Both the position numbers and the translations under genes were made by a program. 39,666 nt of DNA from Streptomyces sp. JJ38. Its GTDB lineage: Bacteria > Actinomycetota > Actinomycetes > Streptomycetales > Streptomycetaceae. Shown here one piece after another: positions 22,858 through 29,613 of this stretch (the stretch's first letter is position 1; the number at the start of each line of letters is the position of its first letter). The stretch is taken from the NCBI RefSeq assembly GCF_019303475.1, contig NZ_JABLSI010000035.1, forward strand, positions 57,646 to 97,311, in the 5' to 3' direction. The notes beneath the pieces were generated by a model. It made no database searches. It was given only the letters and a program-made list of their open reading frames with translations, and was not told the origin of the DNA.

Positions 22858-23829
22858 TCAAAGCCAGCCGCGGCGGGCGGCCTGCACTCCGAGCTGGAAG
22901 CGGGTGCGGGCGCCCAGGAGCTCCTGGAGACGACTGACCCGGCGGTGCACGGTACGTTCGCTGACGCCCAGGTCACGGGCGATGGCCTCGTCCGTCGAGC
23001 CCGCGCTCAGCAGGGCCAGCAGCCGCTGGGTGTCGGGGCTGGGCTCGGCGCCGCCCGGCGCCCCGTCCCGCCCCGGCGCGGTGCCGACGGGGACGGCCAG
23101 CCGCCAGAAGGCCTCGAAGAGCCCGATGATCGCGTCCAGCAGCATCGAGGGGTGGACGAGCAGCGCCATGACGCCGCCGCCCGAGCGTTGCGGCACCGAG
23201 ATGAGGGCCCGGGAGGCGTCGGCGATGACGAGCTTCATCGGGATGCCCGGGAAGGCACGGGCGTTCTCCCCCGCGCCGACGGCGGCCTGGAGGGAGCGTC
23301 GGCCGACGTCGGTCTGGAGGAAGGCCGCGTCGTAGATGACGTGGTAGGCCACACCGCGTTCCATGGCGGGCAGTTGGGACGGGTTCGGGCCGACCTCCTC
23401 GGGGCGCAGGTGTGAGCCGCGTTCGAAGGCGCGGATGCGCTCCCGCGCCTCGGCCTGCATGGCCTCGAACGTCCCGACGACCGTCTCCTGGCCTTCGAGC
23501 ACCTCGGCGATCTGCGCTCCCGCTCCGGAGTTGACGGCGTACAGGTGGGCGAGTTCGTCGGCGGTCTCCCGCGCCCGGACGGCCTCCAGCTCGCGCTCGG
23601 CCGCCCAGCGCTCCAGGGCGAGCCGGGGCGGCTGGGCGCGCGGGACGCCGTCCGCGTCCCGCGCGACGAGGCCGAGCCGCTCCAGCTCCGCGAGCCGTCC
23701 GTCGTCCGACCGGGCGGAGCCCCCGGCGGCCGCGGGGTGCTCCACGGCACCCAGCAGCGCGCGGTACAGCGCTTCCGCTTCCGGCGTGAGCCCGTGCCCG
23801 TACGGCCCCGGTTCCGGCGCGTGGGACAT
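22858..23829 (-). CDS. LuxR-type (TrmB-like N-terminus) transcriptional regulator
   Basis: A 323-residue cytoplasmic regulator. The N-terminal ~80 residues resemble a TrmB-like winged helix (LTPEAEALYRALL ... LAELERLGLVARDADG), followed by a coiled segment and a mixed central domain. The C-terminus is a LuxR-type helix-turn-helix: LLALLSAGSTDEAIARDLGVSERTVHRRVSRLQELLGARTRFQLG. Streptomyces has many such proteins, often unlinked to a known signal. It lies directly upstream of the secreted aminopeptidase gene on the same strand, so control of that gene through the 32-bp symmetric site is a reasonable inference. A TAGGCT box at 23864-23869 is its likely promoter. Confidence 0.85.
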   Translation of the reverse strand: MSHAPEPGPYGHGLTPEAEALYRALLGAVEHPAAAGGSARSDDGRLAELERLGLVARDADGVPRAQPPRLALERWAAERELEAVRARETADELAHLYAVNSGAGAQIAEVLEGQETVVGTFEAMQAEARERIRAFERGSHLRPEEVGPNPSQLPAMERGVAYHVIYDAAFLQTDVGRRSLQAAVGAGENARAFPGIPMKLVIADASRALISVPQRSGGGVMALLVHPSMLLDAIIGLFEAFWRLAVPVGTAPGRDGAPGGAEPSPDTQRLLALLSAGSTDEAIARDLGVSERTVHRRVSRLQELLGARTRFQLGVQAARRGWL

Positions 23830-23863
23830 GGGCCACCCCCGCGGTGTCTGGCGTCCTCCCGCG

Positions 23864-23869
23864 AGCCTA
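23864..23869 (-). promoter_or_regulatory. -10 box of the LuxR-type regulator gene
   Basis: TAGGCT on the minus strand, about 35 bases before the ATG at 23829, predicts a leader near 28 bases that includes a GGGGGTGG ribosome site. The -35 region is GC-rich and unclear. Confidence 0.5.
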
Positions 23870-23898
23870 CCGGCTGCCGGACCCCGGGCCCCGGGCCC

Positions 23899-24852
23899 TC
23901 AGCGCCGCCCGCCCCGACGCCGGGCGGCGACGAGGGTGCGGGTGACGACGGGCGGCAGCAGGTCCACCGCGAGACGCCGGACGACGCGGCGGGGACGGCC
24001 GCCCGGGCGTGGCGCGGGCCTCCGCGTGGCGCGGAGGCGCGTGGCGGCGGCGGGGTGCCGGGGGGCGGGGTGCCGGGGCTCGGCCGCGCCGGGGTGCGGC
24101 CTGACGCGCAGCAGCCGGTGCCCGGCGACGGACTGCTCCTCGTGCCACAGCGCGGGGTTCCCGGTGAGCCACTCGGCCAGTTCAGCCCGCACCGGCTCGG
24201 GGTCGCCCCAGGTGCCGTAGAACTTGTTGCCGCTGACGCAGACGGGGTTCAGCCCGCCGTTCAGCACGGCCTCCCAGGTCGCGGCGGCGACGCCGGGGCA
24301 GTGCTCGGAGCGGTAGTCGTCGAGGGCGACGATCCCGTGCGGGGCGAGCATCGCGCTCGCGGCGTCGATGTCGCCGCGCACGTGCTCGTAGAGGTGGGAG
24401 GCGTCGACGTGGACGAACCGGCAGCTCGCGTCCGCCACGTGGTCGCGGATGACGGAGGTCAGGCCCTGGACGACGGTGGGCAGCTCCTCGTGGAAGGAGA
24501 GGTAGTTGGCCTCGAAGGAGCGGCGGGTGAGGGTGGCGTAGGACGTGCGCATCTCACGGTCGTTGGCCGCGTCCTCGGCCGGTGCGTCGAAGAGGTCGCA
24601 GACGGTGAACCGGTCTCCGGCGCGCTGCCTGCCGCCCAGGAAGATCGCGCTCTTCCCCTGGTAGGAGCCGAGTTCCACCAGGTCGCCGCGCTCCTGACGC
24701 CGCTGCTGGCGGTCGAGGAACCAGGCGAACAGGTGCTGGTCGGCGGTGAAGAACCAGCCCTTGACGTCGGCAAGCCGGGCGGGGCGGGGCAGGGCGTCCG
24801 CCGGGGGCGTGGGCGATGCGGGGTGGGCGGTGGTGGCGCTGGTTGCCGTCAT
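23899..24852 (-). CDS. Class I SAM-dependent methyltransferase (Methyltransf_24-like)
   Basis: A 317-residue protein. The SAM motif I region is GDLVELGSYQGKSAIFLGG, followed by a long helix and FVHVDASHLYEHVRGDIDAASAMLAPHGIVALDDY, typical of the Methyltransf_24 group found near cell-surface sugar genes. The last ~70 residues are a Pro/Arg/Ala-rich basic tail (RHPAPRHPAAATRLRATRR and on), perhaps for nucleic-acid or membrane contact. The ATG at 24852 has a GGAG about 12 bases upstream; upstream in-frame codons are atypical. No neighbour gives a substrate. Confidence 0.78.
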   Translation of the reverse strand: MTATSATTAHPASPTPPADALPRPARLADVKGWFFTADQHLFAWFLDRQQRRQERGDLVELGSYQGKSAIFLGGRQRAGDRFTVCDLFDAPAEDAANDREMRTSYATLTRRSFEANYLSFHEELPTVVQGLTSVIRDHVADASCRFVHVDASHLYEHVRGDIDAASAMLAPHGIVALDDYRSEHCPGVAAATWEAVLNGGLNPVCVSGNKFYGTWGDPEPVRAELAEWLTGNPALWHEEQSVAGHRLLRVRPHPGAAEPRHPAPRHPAAATRLRATRRPAPRPGGRPRRVVRRLAVDLLPPVVTRTLVAARRRGGRR

Positions 24853-25224
24853 CGGCGTATCCGTCTCCGTGCGGGTCGGGAGGACGTGCGGGCAGCACGG
24901 AGAACGGGCCGGCGTCGGCGGCGACGCGAGGGGCGTGCCCGGCCCGTGATCTCCGCGTTGCGGGATCGTGACTCGGGACCCTACCCACGCGAGCCGGTCG
25001 CCGGAAGACGTTCGGGGGAAGGAGCTGTGCCGATCGGGCGCACGCGGCGTGACGGGCTCGGCAACGGGTGCCTCCCCCACTGCCGTCTGGAACCGGGCAC
25101 GCGAGGCCGCGCCGCGAAGGGGCGCGGGGAACGGCGCGAACGGCCACGGCGGACCCGCGGCGGCGCCCCACGCGAAGGGCACGGGAAGGGGCACGGCCTG
25201 CGCGGCGGTCGGCCCGTCGGCCGG
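24853..25224. other. Intergenic region, 372 bases, no gene recognised
   Basis: No reading frame here has both a ribosome site and a recognisable product. It should contain the methyltransferase promoter (near 24853-24960) and the 3' end of the ybjN transcript. The right half holds a sequence like a common Streptomyces intergenic element (see 25117-25158). Confidence 0.5.
25117..25158 (+). repeat. Diverged copy of a Streptomyces intergenic repeat
   Basis: The stretch reading AAGGGGCGCGGGGAACGGCG and on for about 20 more bases resembles an element I recall as recurring in many Streptomyces intergenic regions, whose core is GGGGCGCGGGGAACTGCGCGA. Here the spacing is kept with several changes. 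The identification rests on memory. Confidence 0.45.
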
Positions 25225-25716
25225 CTACCCGCGGTCCTCGCCGGTCAGCCGGGTGAAGGCGGCCAGGTTACGGGTGGACTCCCCGCGCGAGGTGCGCCAG
25301 GCGTACTCCCGCTTGATGGCACCGGCGAAGCCCAGCTCCAGCAGGTGGTTGAACGGTCCGTCCGCGTTCTCCAGGACGGTGCCGAGAATGCGGTCGATCT
25401 CGGCCGGGGTGACGGCGGCGAGCGGCAGCCGGCCCACGAGGTAGATGTCCCCGAGGTGGTCGATGGCGTAGCTGACCCCGGAGAGGCGGGTGTTGCGCTC
25501 CAGCAGCCAGCGGTGGACGGCCTCGTGGTTCTCGTCCGGGTTGCGGATGACGAACGCGTTCACGGAGAGGGAGTGCGCGCCGACGATGAGCTGGCACGTG
25601 GTGGAGAGCTTGCGGGTGCCCGGAAGGGTGACGACGTAGGTGCCGGGCCCCGGCGACTCCCACTCCAGCTCGGCGTCGGCGAGCGTCTGCTCGATCACTG
25701 CGGCGGCGTCAGACAT
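25225..25716 (-). CDS. YbjN-domain protein
   Basis: A 163-residue cytoplasmic YbjN-family protein: an N-terminal helix (AAAVIEQTLADAELEWE), strands TYVVTLPGTRKLSTTCQLIVGAHSLSVNAFVIRNP, then EAVHRWLLERNTRLSGVSYAIDHLGDIYLVGRLPL. The fold resembles type III secretion chaperones; actinomycete members have no proven job. The ATG at 25716 lies inside the last codons of mshA (8-base overlap), so it is translated with mshA, an arrangement I recall as conserved in Streptomyces. A role linked to mycothiol or redox stress is possible but unproven. Confidence 0.85.
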   Translation of the reverse strand: MSDAAAVIEQTLADAELEWESPGPGTYVVTLPGTRKLSTTCQLIVGAHSLSVNAFVIRNPDENHEAVHRWLLERNTRLSGVSYAIDHLGDIYLVGRLPLAAVTPAEIDRILGTVLENADGPFNHLLELGFAGAIKREYAWRTSRGESTRNLAAFTRLTGEDRG

Positions 25717-27028
25717 GCAGCGATCGTAGGCGACGGCGTCGCGCGGCGAGCGCGTCGGCGTAGACCTCCGCGGTGCGGCGGGCCGCCGTGGCCCAGCCGA
25801 AGCCGCGCGCGTGCTCGGCGGCGGCCGCACCCATTCGGGTGACGAGGGCCGGCTCGGCGACGAAGCGGCGCAGCGCGCGGGCGTAGTCGGCCGGGTCGTG
25901 CCCGGCGACCAGGAGGCCCGTCACGCCGTCCCGCACAGCGACGGGCAGCCCGCCCACGGCGGAGGCCACCACGGGCGTGCCGCTGGCCTGCGCCTCGATG
26001 GCGACGAGCCCGAAGGACTCGCTGTGGGAGGGCATGACGAGCACGCTCGCCGCGCGGTACCAGTCGGCCAGGGTCTCCTGGTCCGCCGGGGGGCGGAACC
26101 GGACGACGTCGGCGATGCCCAGCTTGGCCGCGAGCTTCTGCAAACCCTCGGGCTTGGCCAGCCCGGAGCCGGAGGGCCCGCCGACGACGGGGACGACGAG
26201 CCGGCCGCGCAGCCCCGGGTCCTCGTCGAGCAGGACGCGCACGGCGCGCAGCAGCACGTCGGGGGCCTTGAGCGGCTGGATGCGCCCGGCGAAGAGCGGG
26301 ACGAAGGCGTCGTGGGGCAGGCCGAGGCGGGCGCGGGCGGCGGCCGGGCCGTCGGCCGGACGGAAGCGGGCCAGGTTGACGCCGGGGTGGACGACGGCGG
26401 TGCGGGCCGGGTCGGCGGCGTAGTGCCGCTCCAGCTCCCCGGCCTCCTCAGCGGTGTTGGCCACGAGCCGGTCGGCGGCACGCACGATCTGCGTCTCCCC
26501 GATGACCCGGGCGGCGGGCTCCGGGGTGTCTCCGGCGGCCAGGGCGGCGTTCTTGACCTTGGCCATCGTGTGCATGGCGTGCACCAGCGGCACGCCCCAG
26601 CGCTGGGCGGCCAGCCAGCCGACGTGGCCGGAGAGCCAGTAGTGCGAGTGGACGAGGTCGTAGTGGCCGGGGCGGTGCCGGGCCCAGGCCCGCATGACGC
26701 CGTGGGTGAAGGCGCAGAGCTGTGCGGGCAGCTCCTCCTTCTTGAGACCCTCGTACGGCCCGGCGTCCACGTGCCGCACCAGGACGCCCGGCGCCAGCTC
26801 CACCGTGGCGGGGAGCGCGGCGGAGGTGGCGCGGGTGAAGACCTCCACCTCGATGCCGAGATCGGCGAGCTGGCGGGCCAGCTCCACGATGTAGACGTTC
26901 ATCCCGCCCGCGTCCCCCGTGCCGGGCTGGTGCAGCGGCGACGTGTGGACGCTGAGCATCGCGACGCGGCGGGGAACCCTCCCGGGAAGGCCCAGCCGCC
27001 GTCCGAGCCGCGTGACGTACGAGCTCAC
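25709..27028 (-). CDS. mshA: D-inositol-3-phosphate glycosyltransferase (mycothiol biosynthesis)
   Basis: A 439-residue GT4-family enzyme joining N-acetylglucosamine from UDP-GlcNAc to inositol 3-phosphate, the first step of mycothiol synthesis. The N-terminal VAMLSVHTSPLHQPGTGDAGGMNVYIVELARQLA, the central VHSHYWLSG and HTMAKVKN, and the sugar-nucleotide motif MPSHSESFGLVAIEAQASGTPVVAS are characteristic of MshA. The GTG at 27028 is chosen because AGGGAG lies five bases upstream and the conserved strand follows soon; the frame continues upstream only as an unrelated Arg/Pro-rich shadow. It overlaps ybjN and is divergent from a methyltransferase gene. mshD lies about 5 kb away. Confidence 0.95.
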   Translation of the reverse strand: MSSYVTRLGRRLGLPGRVPRRVAMLSVHTSPLHQPGTGDAGGMNVYIVELARQLADLGIEVEVFTRATSAALPATVELAPGVLVRHVDAGPYEGLKKEELPAQLCAFTHGVMRAWARHRPGHYDLVHSHYWLSGHVGWLAAQRWGVPLVHAMHTMAKVKNAALAAGDTPEPAARVIGETQIVRAADRLVANTAEEAGELERHYAADPARTAVVHPGVNLARFRPADGPAAARARLGLPHDAFVPLFAGRIQPLKAPDVLLRAVRVLLDEDPGLRGRLVVPVVGGPSGSGLAKPEGLQKLAAKLGIADVVRFRPPADQETLADWYRAASVLVMPSHSESFGLVAIEAQASGTPVVASAVGGLPVAVRDGVTGLLVAGHDPADYARALRRFVAEPALVTRMGAAAAEHARGFGWATAARRTAEVYADALAARRRRLRSLHV

Positions 27029-27047
27029 CTGTGCTCCCTTGGCCGAC

Positions 27048-27091
27048 GGTGTGTGCGGTGTGTGCGGTGTGTCGTGTGGTGGTGTGTGGTC
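27048..27091 (+). repeat. G/T-only tandem repeat upstream of mshA
   Basis: GGTGTGTGC occurs twice in tandem (27048-27056, 27057-27065), followed by GGTGTGTCG and then GTGTGGTGGTGTGTGGT. The tract is almost free of A and of C on the plus strand. It lies in the mshA leader or promoter, where such tracts can vary in length. Confidence 0.7.
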
Positions 27092-27189
27092 TGGTGATGC
27101 GTGTCGTCTGGCGGTGTCCCCGGGCGGCAACGCCCTCCGCGGGCTCGCTCTTCCCGTCTTTGCCCAAACGTGACCTGGGCCTCGGCCCG

Positions 27190-27195
27190 TACGCT
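27190..27195 (+). promoter_or_regulatory. -10 box giving a leaderless methyltransferase transcript
   Basis: TACGCT ends seven bases before the ATG at 27203, so transcription would start at the start codon. GTGACC at 27170-27175 is only 14 bases upstream, so the -35 is uncertain. Confidence 0.45.
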
Positions 27196-27202
27196 TGCCC
27201 TC

Positions 27203-28024
27203 ATGCCCGTGTCGCCCCCCGCCTCCCGCACCCGCCGCCCGGTGGGCGCGGTGACCCGGGGGACGACGAACCCGAACCGGCTGCGGCGCATGGACCGCTG
27301 GATCGCCGCCGCGCACGGCGCCGCGCTGCGCCGGGCCGACGGCCCTCCGCTGGCGGTCGACCTGGGCTACGGCGCGGCGCCGTGGACGGCCGTCGAGCTG
27401 CTGACGCGGCTGCGCCGGGTGTGCCCGGACGTGCGGGTCACCGGGGTGGAGATCGATCCGGAGCGGGTGGCCGCGGCCCGCCCCCACGTCCGTGAGGGGC
27501 TGTCCTTCGTGCGCGGCGGCTTCGAGATCCCGCTGCCCGAGCGTCCGCTGCTGATCCGGGCCGCGAACGTGCTGCGCCAGTACGGCGAGGAGGAGGTCCC
27601 GGAGGTGTGGGCGCGGCTGTGCTCGCGGCTGGCACCCGGCGGGCTGCTGGTGGAGGGCACCTGTGACGAGATCGGGCGCCGCCACGTGTGGGTGACGCTG
27701 GACGAGTCCGGCCCGCGCACGGTGACCTTCGCCGCGCGGTTGGCCACGCTGGACCGGCCCTCCGGGCTGGCGGAGCGGCTGCCGAAGGCCCTGATCCACC
27801 GCAACGTGCCGGGCGAGCCGGTGCACGCGTTCCTGGCCGACTTCGACGCCGCTTGGGCGACGGCGGCGCCGCTCGCGCCGCTGGGCGCCCGGCAGCGCTG
27901 GGTCGCGGCCGTCCGGGCGCTCGCCGCGCGCTGGCCGGTGACGGACGGCCCGCGGCGCTGGCGGCAGGGCGAGGTGACGGTGGCCTGGCCGGCCCTGGCC
28001 CCCCAGGGCACGCCCCGGGCCTGA
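27203..28024 (+). CDS. Class I SAM-dependent methyltransferase, unknown substrate
   Basis: A 273-residue protein. Motif I is LAVDLGYGAAPWTAVELL, the acidic motif II VTGVEIDPERVAAARPHV, and LLIRAANVLRQYGEEEVPEVWARLCSRLAPGGLLVEGTCDEIG contains the helix and post-motif region. The N-terminal ~30 residues are basic (RTRRPVGAVTRGTTNPNRLRRMDRW). The gene is divergent from mshA and lacks an obvious ribosome site, fitting leaderless translation. It neighbours mshA in related genomes as I recall, but no substrate is established. Confidence 0.8.
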   Translation: MPVSPPASRTRRPVGAVTRGTTNPNRLRRMDRWIAAAHGAALRRADGPPLAVDLGYGAAPWTAVELLTRLRRVCPDVRVTGVEIDPERVAAARPHVREGLSFVRGGFEIPLPERPLLIRAANVLRQYGEEEVPEVWARLCSRLAPGGLLVEGTCDEIGRRHVWVTLDESGPRTVTFAARLATLDRPSGLAERLPKALIHRNVPGEPVHAFLADFDAAWATAAPLAPLGARQRWVAAVRALAARWPVTDGPRRWRQGEVTVAWPALAPQGTPRA

Positions 28025-28094
28025 GCCGGGGCGGCGGCCGCGGGGGAGCCCGGAGCGGGACCCGCGAGGGAGCCCACGGCGGACCGCCTCCGGC

Positions 28095-28511
28095 TCAGCG
28101 GCCGAGGGCGGCGACGGCGGCGTCCAGCAGATCGCGGTCGCGCGGGTGGGTCAGCAGCAGCCGGGCGCGGCCCGGCGGCAGCCAGACGACGCGGTCCACC
28201 TCGCGGCTGGGCACGAAGGTGCCGGCGACGGCCTCGGCCAGCCAGTAGTCCACCGTCTTCGGGTGTCCGCCCACCTCGTAGGTGAGCGTGGGCAGCCGGG
28301 CGCCGAGCACGCACGTCATGCCCGTCTCCTCCAGCACCTCGCGCCGGGCCGCCTCGGCCGCGCTCTCCCCGGCGTGCAGCTTGCCCTTGGGGTGCGACCA
28401 GTCGGCCCACTTCGGCCGGTGGACGAGCACGAAGCCGTAGGGGTCCGGCCGCCAGAGCACACAGCCCGCGGCGCGGATGACGGGGGCGGCGTCAGGCGTG
28501 GACGGGTGCAT
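28095..28511 (-). CDS. Nudix hydrolase, MutT-like
   Basis: A 138-residue Nudix protein: AAGCVLWRPDPYGFVLVHRPKWADWSHPKGKL, then the full box GKLHAGE, seven residues, REVLEETGM. SHPKGKL and the small size match the MutT1/diadenosine-polyphosphate-type branch. The ATG at 28511 is chosen because GGAGG stands nine bases upstream; the GTG three codons earlier would lie on that site. It overlaps the CHAD gene by 20 bases, so ppk, CHAD and this gene are coupled. Hydrolysis of a phosphoanhydride related to polyphosphate or of a damaged nucleotide is likely; the exact substrate is unknown. Confidence 0.9.
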   Translation of the reverse strand: MHPSTPDAAPVIRAAGCVLWRPDPYGFVLVHRPKWADWSHPKGKLHAGESAAEAARREVLEETGMTCVLGARLPTLTYEVGGHPKTVDYWLAEAVAGTFVPSREVDRVVWLPPGRARLLLTHPRDRDLLDAAVAALGR

Positions 28512-29613
28512 GGTCGGCACCTCCGGCCGGGTGCCAGACCCGGCAGAACGCGAGCCGGGCGGCTTCCACCTCGTGCCGCTGGTCGGCGTGCAGGACGCCG
28601 AGCGCGTAGGCCGTGGCCGGGGAGATGCGCGGGGTGCGTCCGGCGGTGGCGGCGGCCCCGGCGGCTTCGGCGGCCTCGCGGTGGCGCCGCAGGTGCCGGG
28701 CGGCCGTGCTGAGCGGCGGGCTCTCCTCCCCCAGCACCTCCTGGGCGTACCGGACGAAGCGCAGCAACAGCCCGACCTGGTGCCAGGAGCCGTCGTAGTG
28801 GTCCTCGGCGGCGGTGAGGGTGTGGGCGAGGGCGCCGGGGCCGAACGGCAGGGAGTCCACGGCCTCCACGAGCCTGCGGTGGGCGTGTTCGGCGCTGGGC
28901 CGCAGCACGGCGTGGGCGGGGCGGTGTCCGGCGGTGTCGGGGAGGGCGTCGCCGGCGAGCGGTACCTCGGAGGCCAGGACGGCGACGGCGTCGGCGACGG
29001 CGTGGAAGCGGCCGGAGCCGAGGGCCTGGAGGGCGGCGGAGTGGGCCCGGGTGCGCAGGAGCGTGAGCTGGCGCTCCAGCAGGGCTCCGGCGCGGGCGGC
29101 GCCGGCCCCGGGACGTCCGGCGGCCCCCGCGCCGTCGGGTTCCTCGGGCGCCGACGACAGCCGGTGCAGAGCGGACAGCAGCCGGCTCAGCCGGTTGGCG
29201 TAGTCGTACTCGCGGGTGAGCAGCTCGGAGAGCCAGTTCAGCTCGGCGGAGAGCTCGTCGGCCCAGGCGGGGTCGAGGAGCTGGCGGAAGGTGTGCAGGG
29301 TCGCGCTGATGCGGCGGGCCGCGCGGCGCAGCAGCCGGACTGCGTGGGCCGTCTCGGTGACGGCCTCCGGGCTGCCGGCCGTCTCCTCGTGCATCCGCAG
29401 GGCGCGCAGCAGCTCGGCCGCCTGGTGGTGCAGGTACCCGGAGAGCAGTTCTCCTGCGGTGCCGGCCACGGGCGGTGGCGCTTTCTCTCCCCCCGTTCCG
29501 CCGGTGCCGAGCCGTGCCGAGCCGGCTCCGGCGGCGTGCGGCACCCTGGTACGCGGTGCCGCGGCGGCCGACGGCTTGGCGCCGTCGGCCGTGAGGTCAT
29601 GTCGTGGGGCCAC
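28492..29613 (-). CDS. CHAD-domain protein, polyphosphate-associated
   Basis: A 373-residue protein. After an Ala/Pro-rich start, residues about 50-320 form the conserved all-helical CHAD domain with basic residues on its helices: LLRALRMHEETA, VRLLRRAARRISATLHTFRQLLDPAWADELSAELNWLSELLTREYDYANRLSRLL. CHAD domains bind polyphosphate. The GTG at 29613 has GGAGG eight bases upstream and overlaps the last codons of ppk by 17 bases, so the polymer synthase and this binder are made together. It may direct Ppk or sequester polyphosphate granules. No CYTH domain is fused. Confidence 0.9.
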   Translation of the reverse strand: MAPRHDLTADGAKPSAAAAPRTRVPHAAGAGSARLGTGGTGGEKAPPPVAGTAGELLSGYLHHQAAELLRALRMHEETAGSPEAVTETAHAVRLLRRAARRISATLHTFRQLLDPAWADELSAELNWLSELLTREYDYANRLSRLLSALHRLSSAPEEPDGAGAAGRPGAGAARAGALLERQLTLLRTRAHSAALQALGSGRFHAVADAVAVLASEVPLAGDALPDTAGHRPAHAVLRPSAEHAHRRLVEAVDSLPFGPGALAHTLTAAEDHYDGSWHQVGLLLRFVRYAQEVLGEESPPLSTAARHLRRHREAAEAAGAAATAGRTPRISPATAYALGVLHADQRHEVEAARLAFCRVWHPAGGADHAPVHA

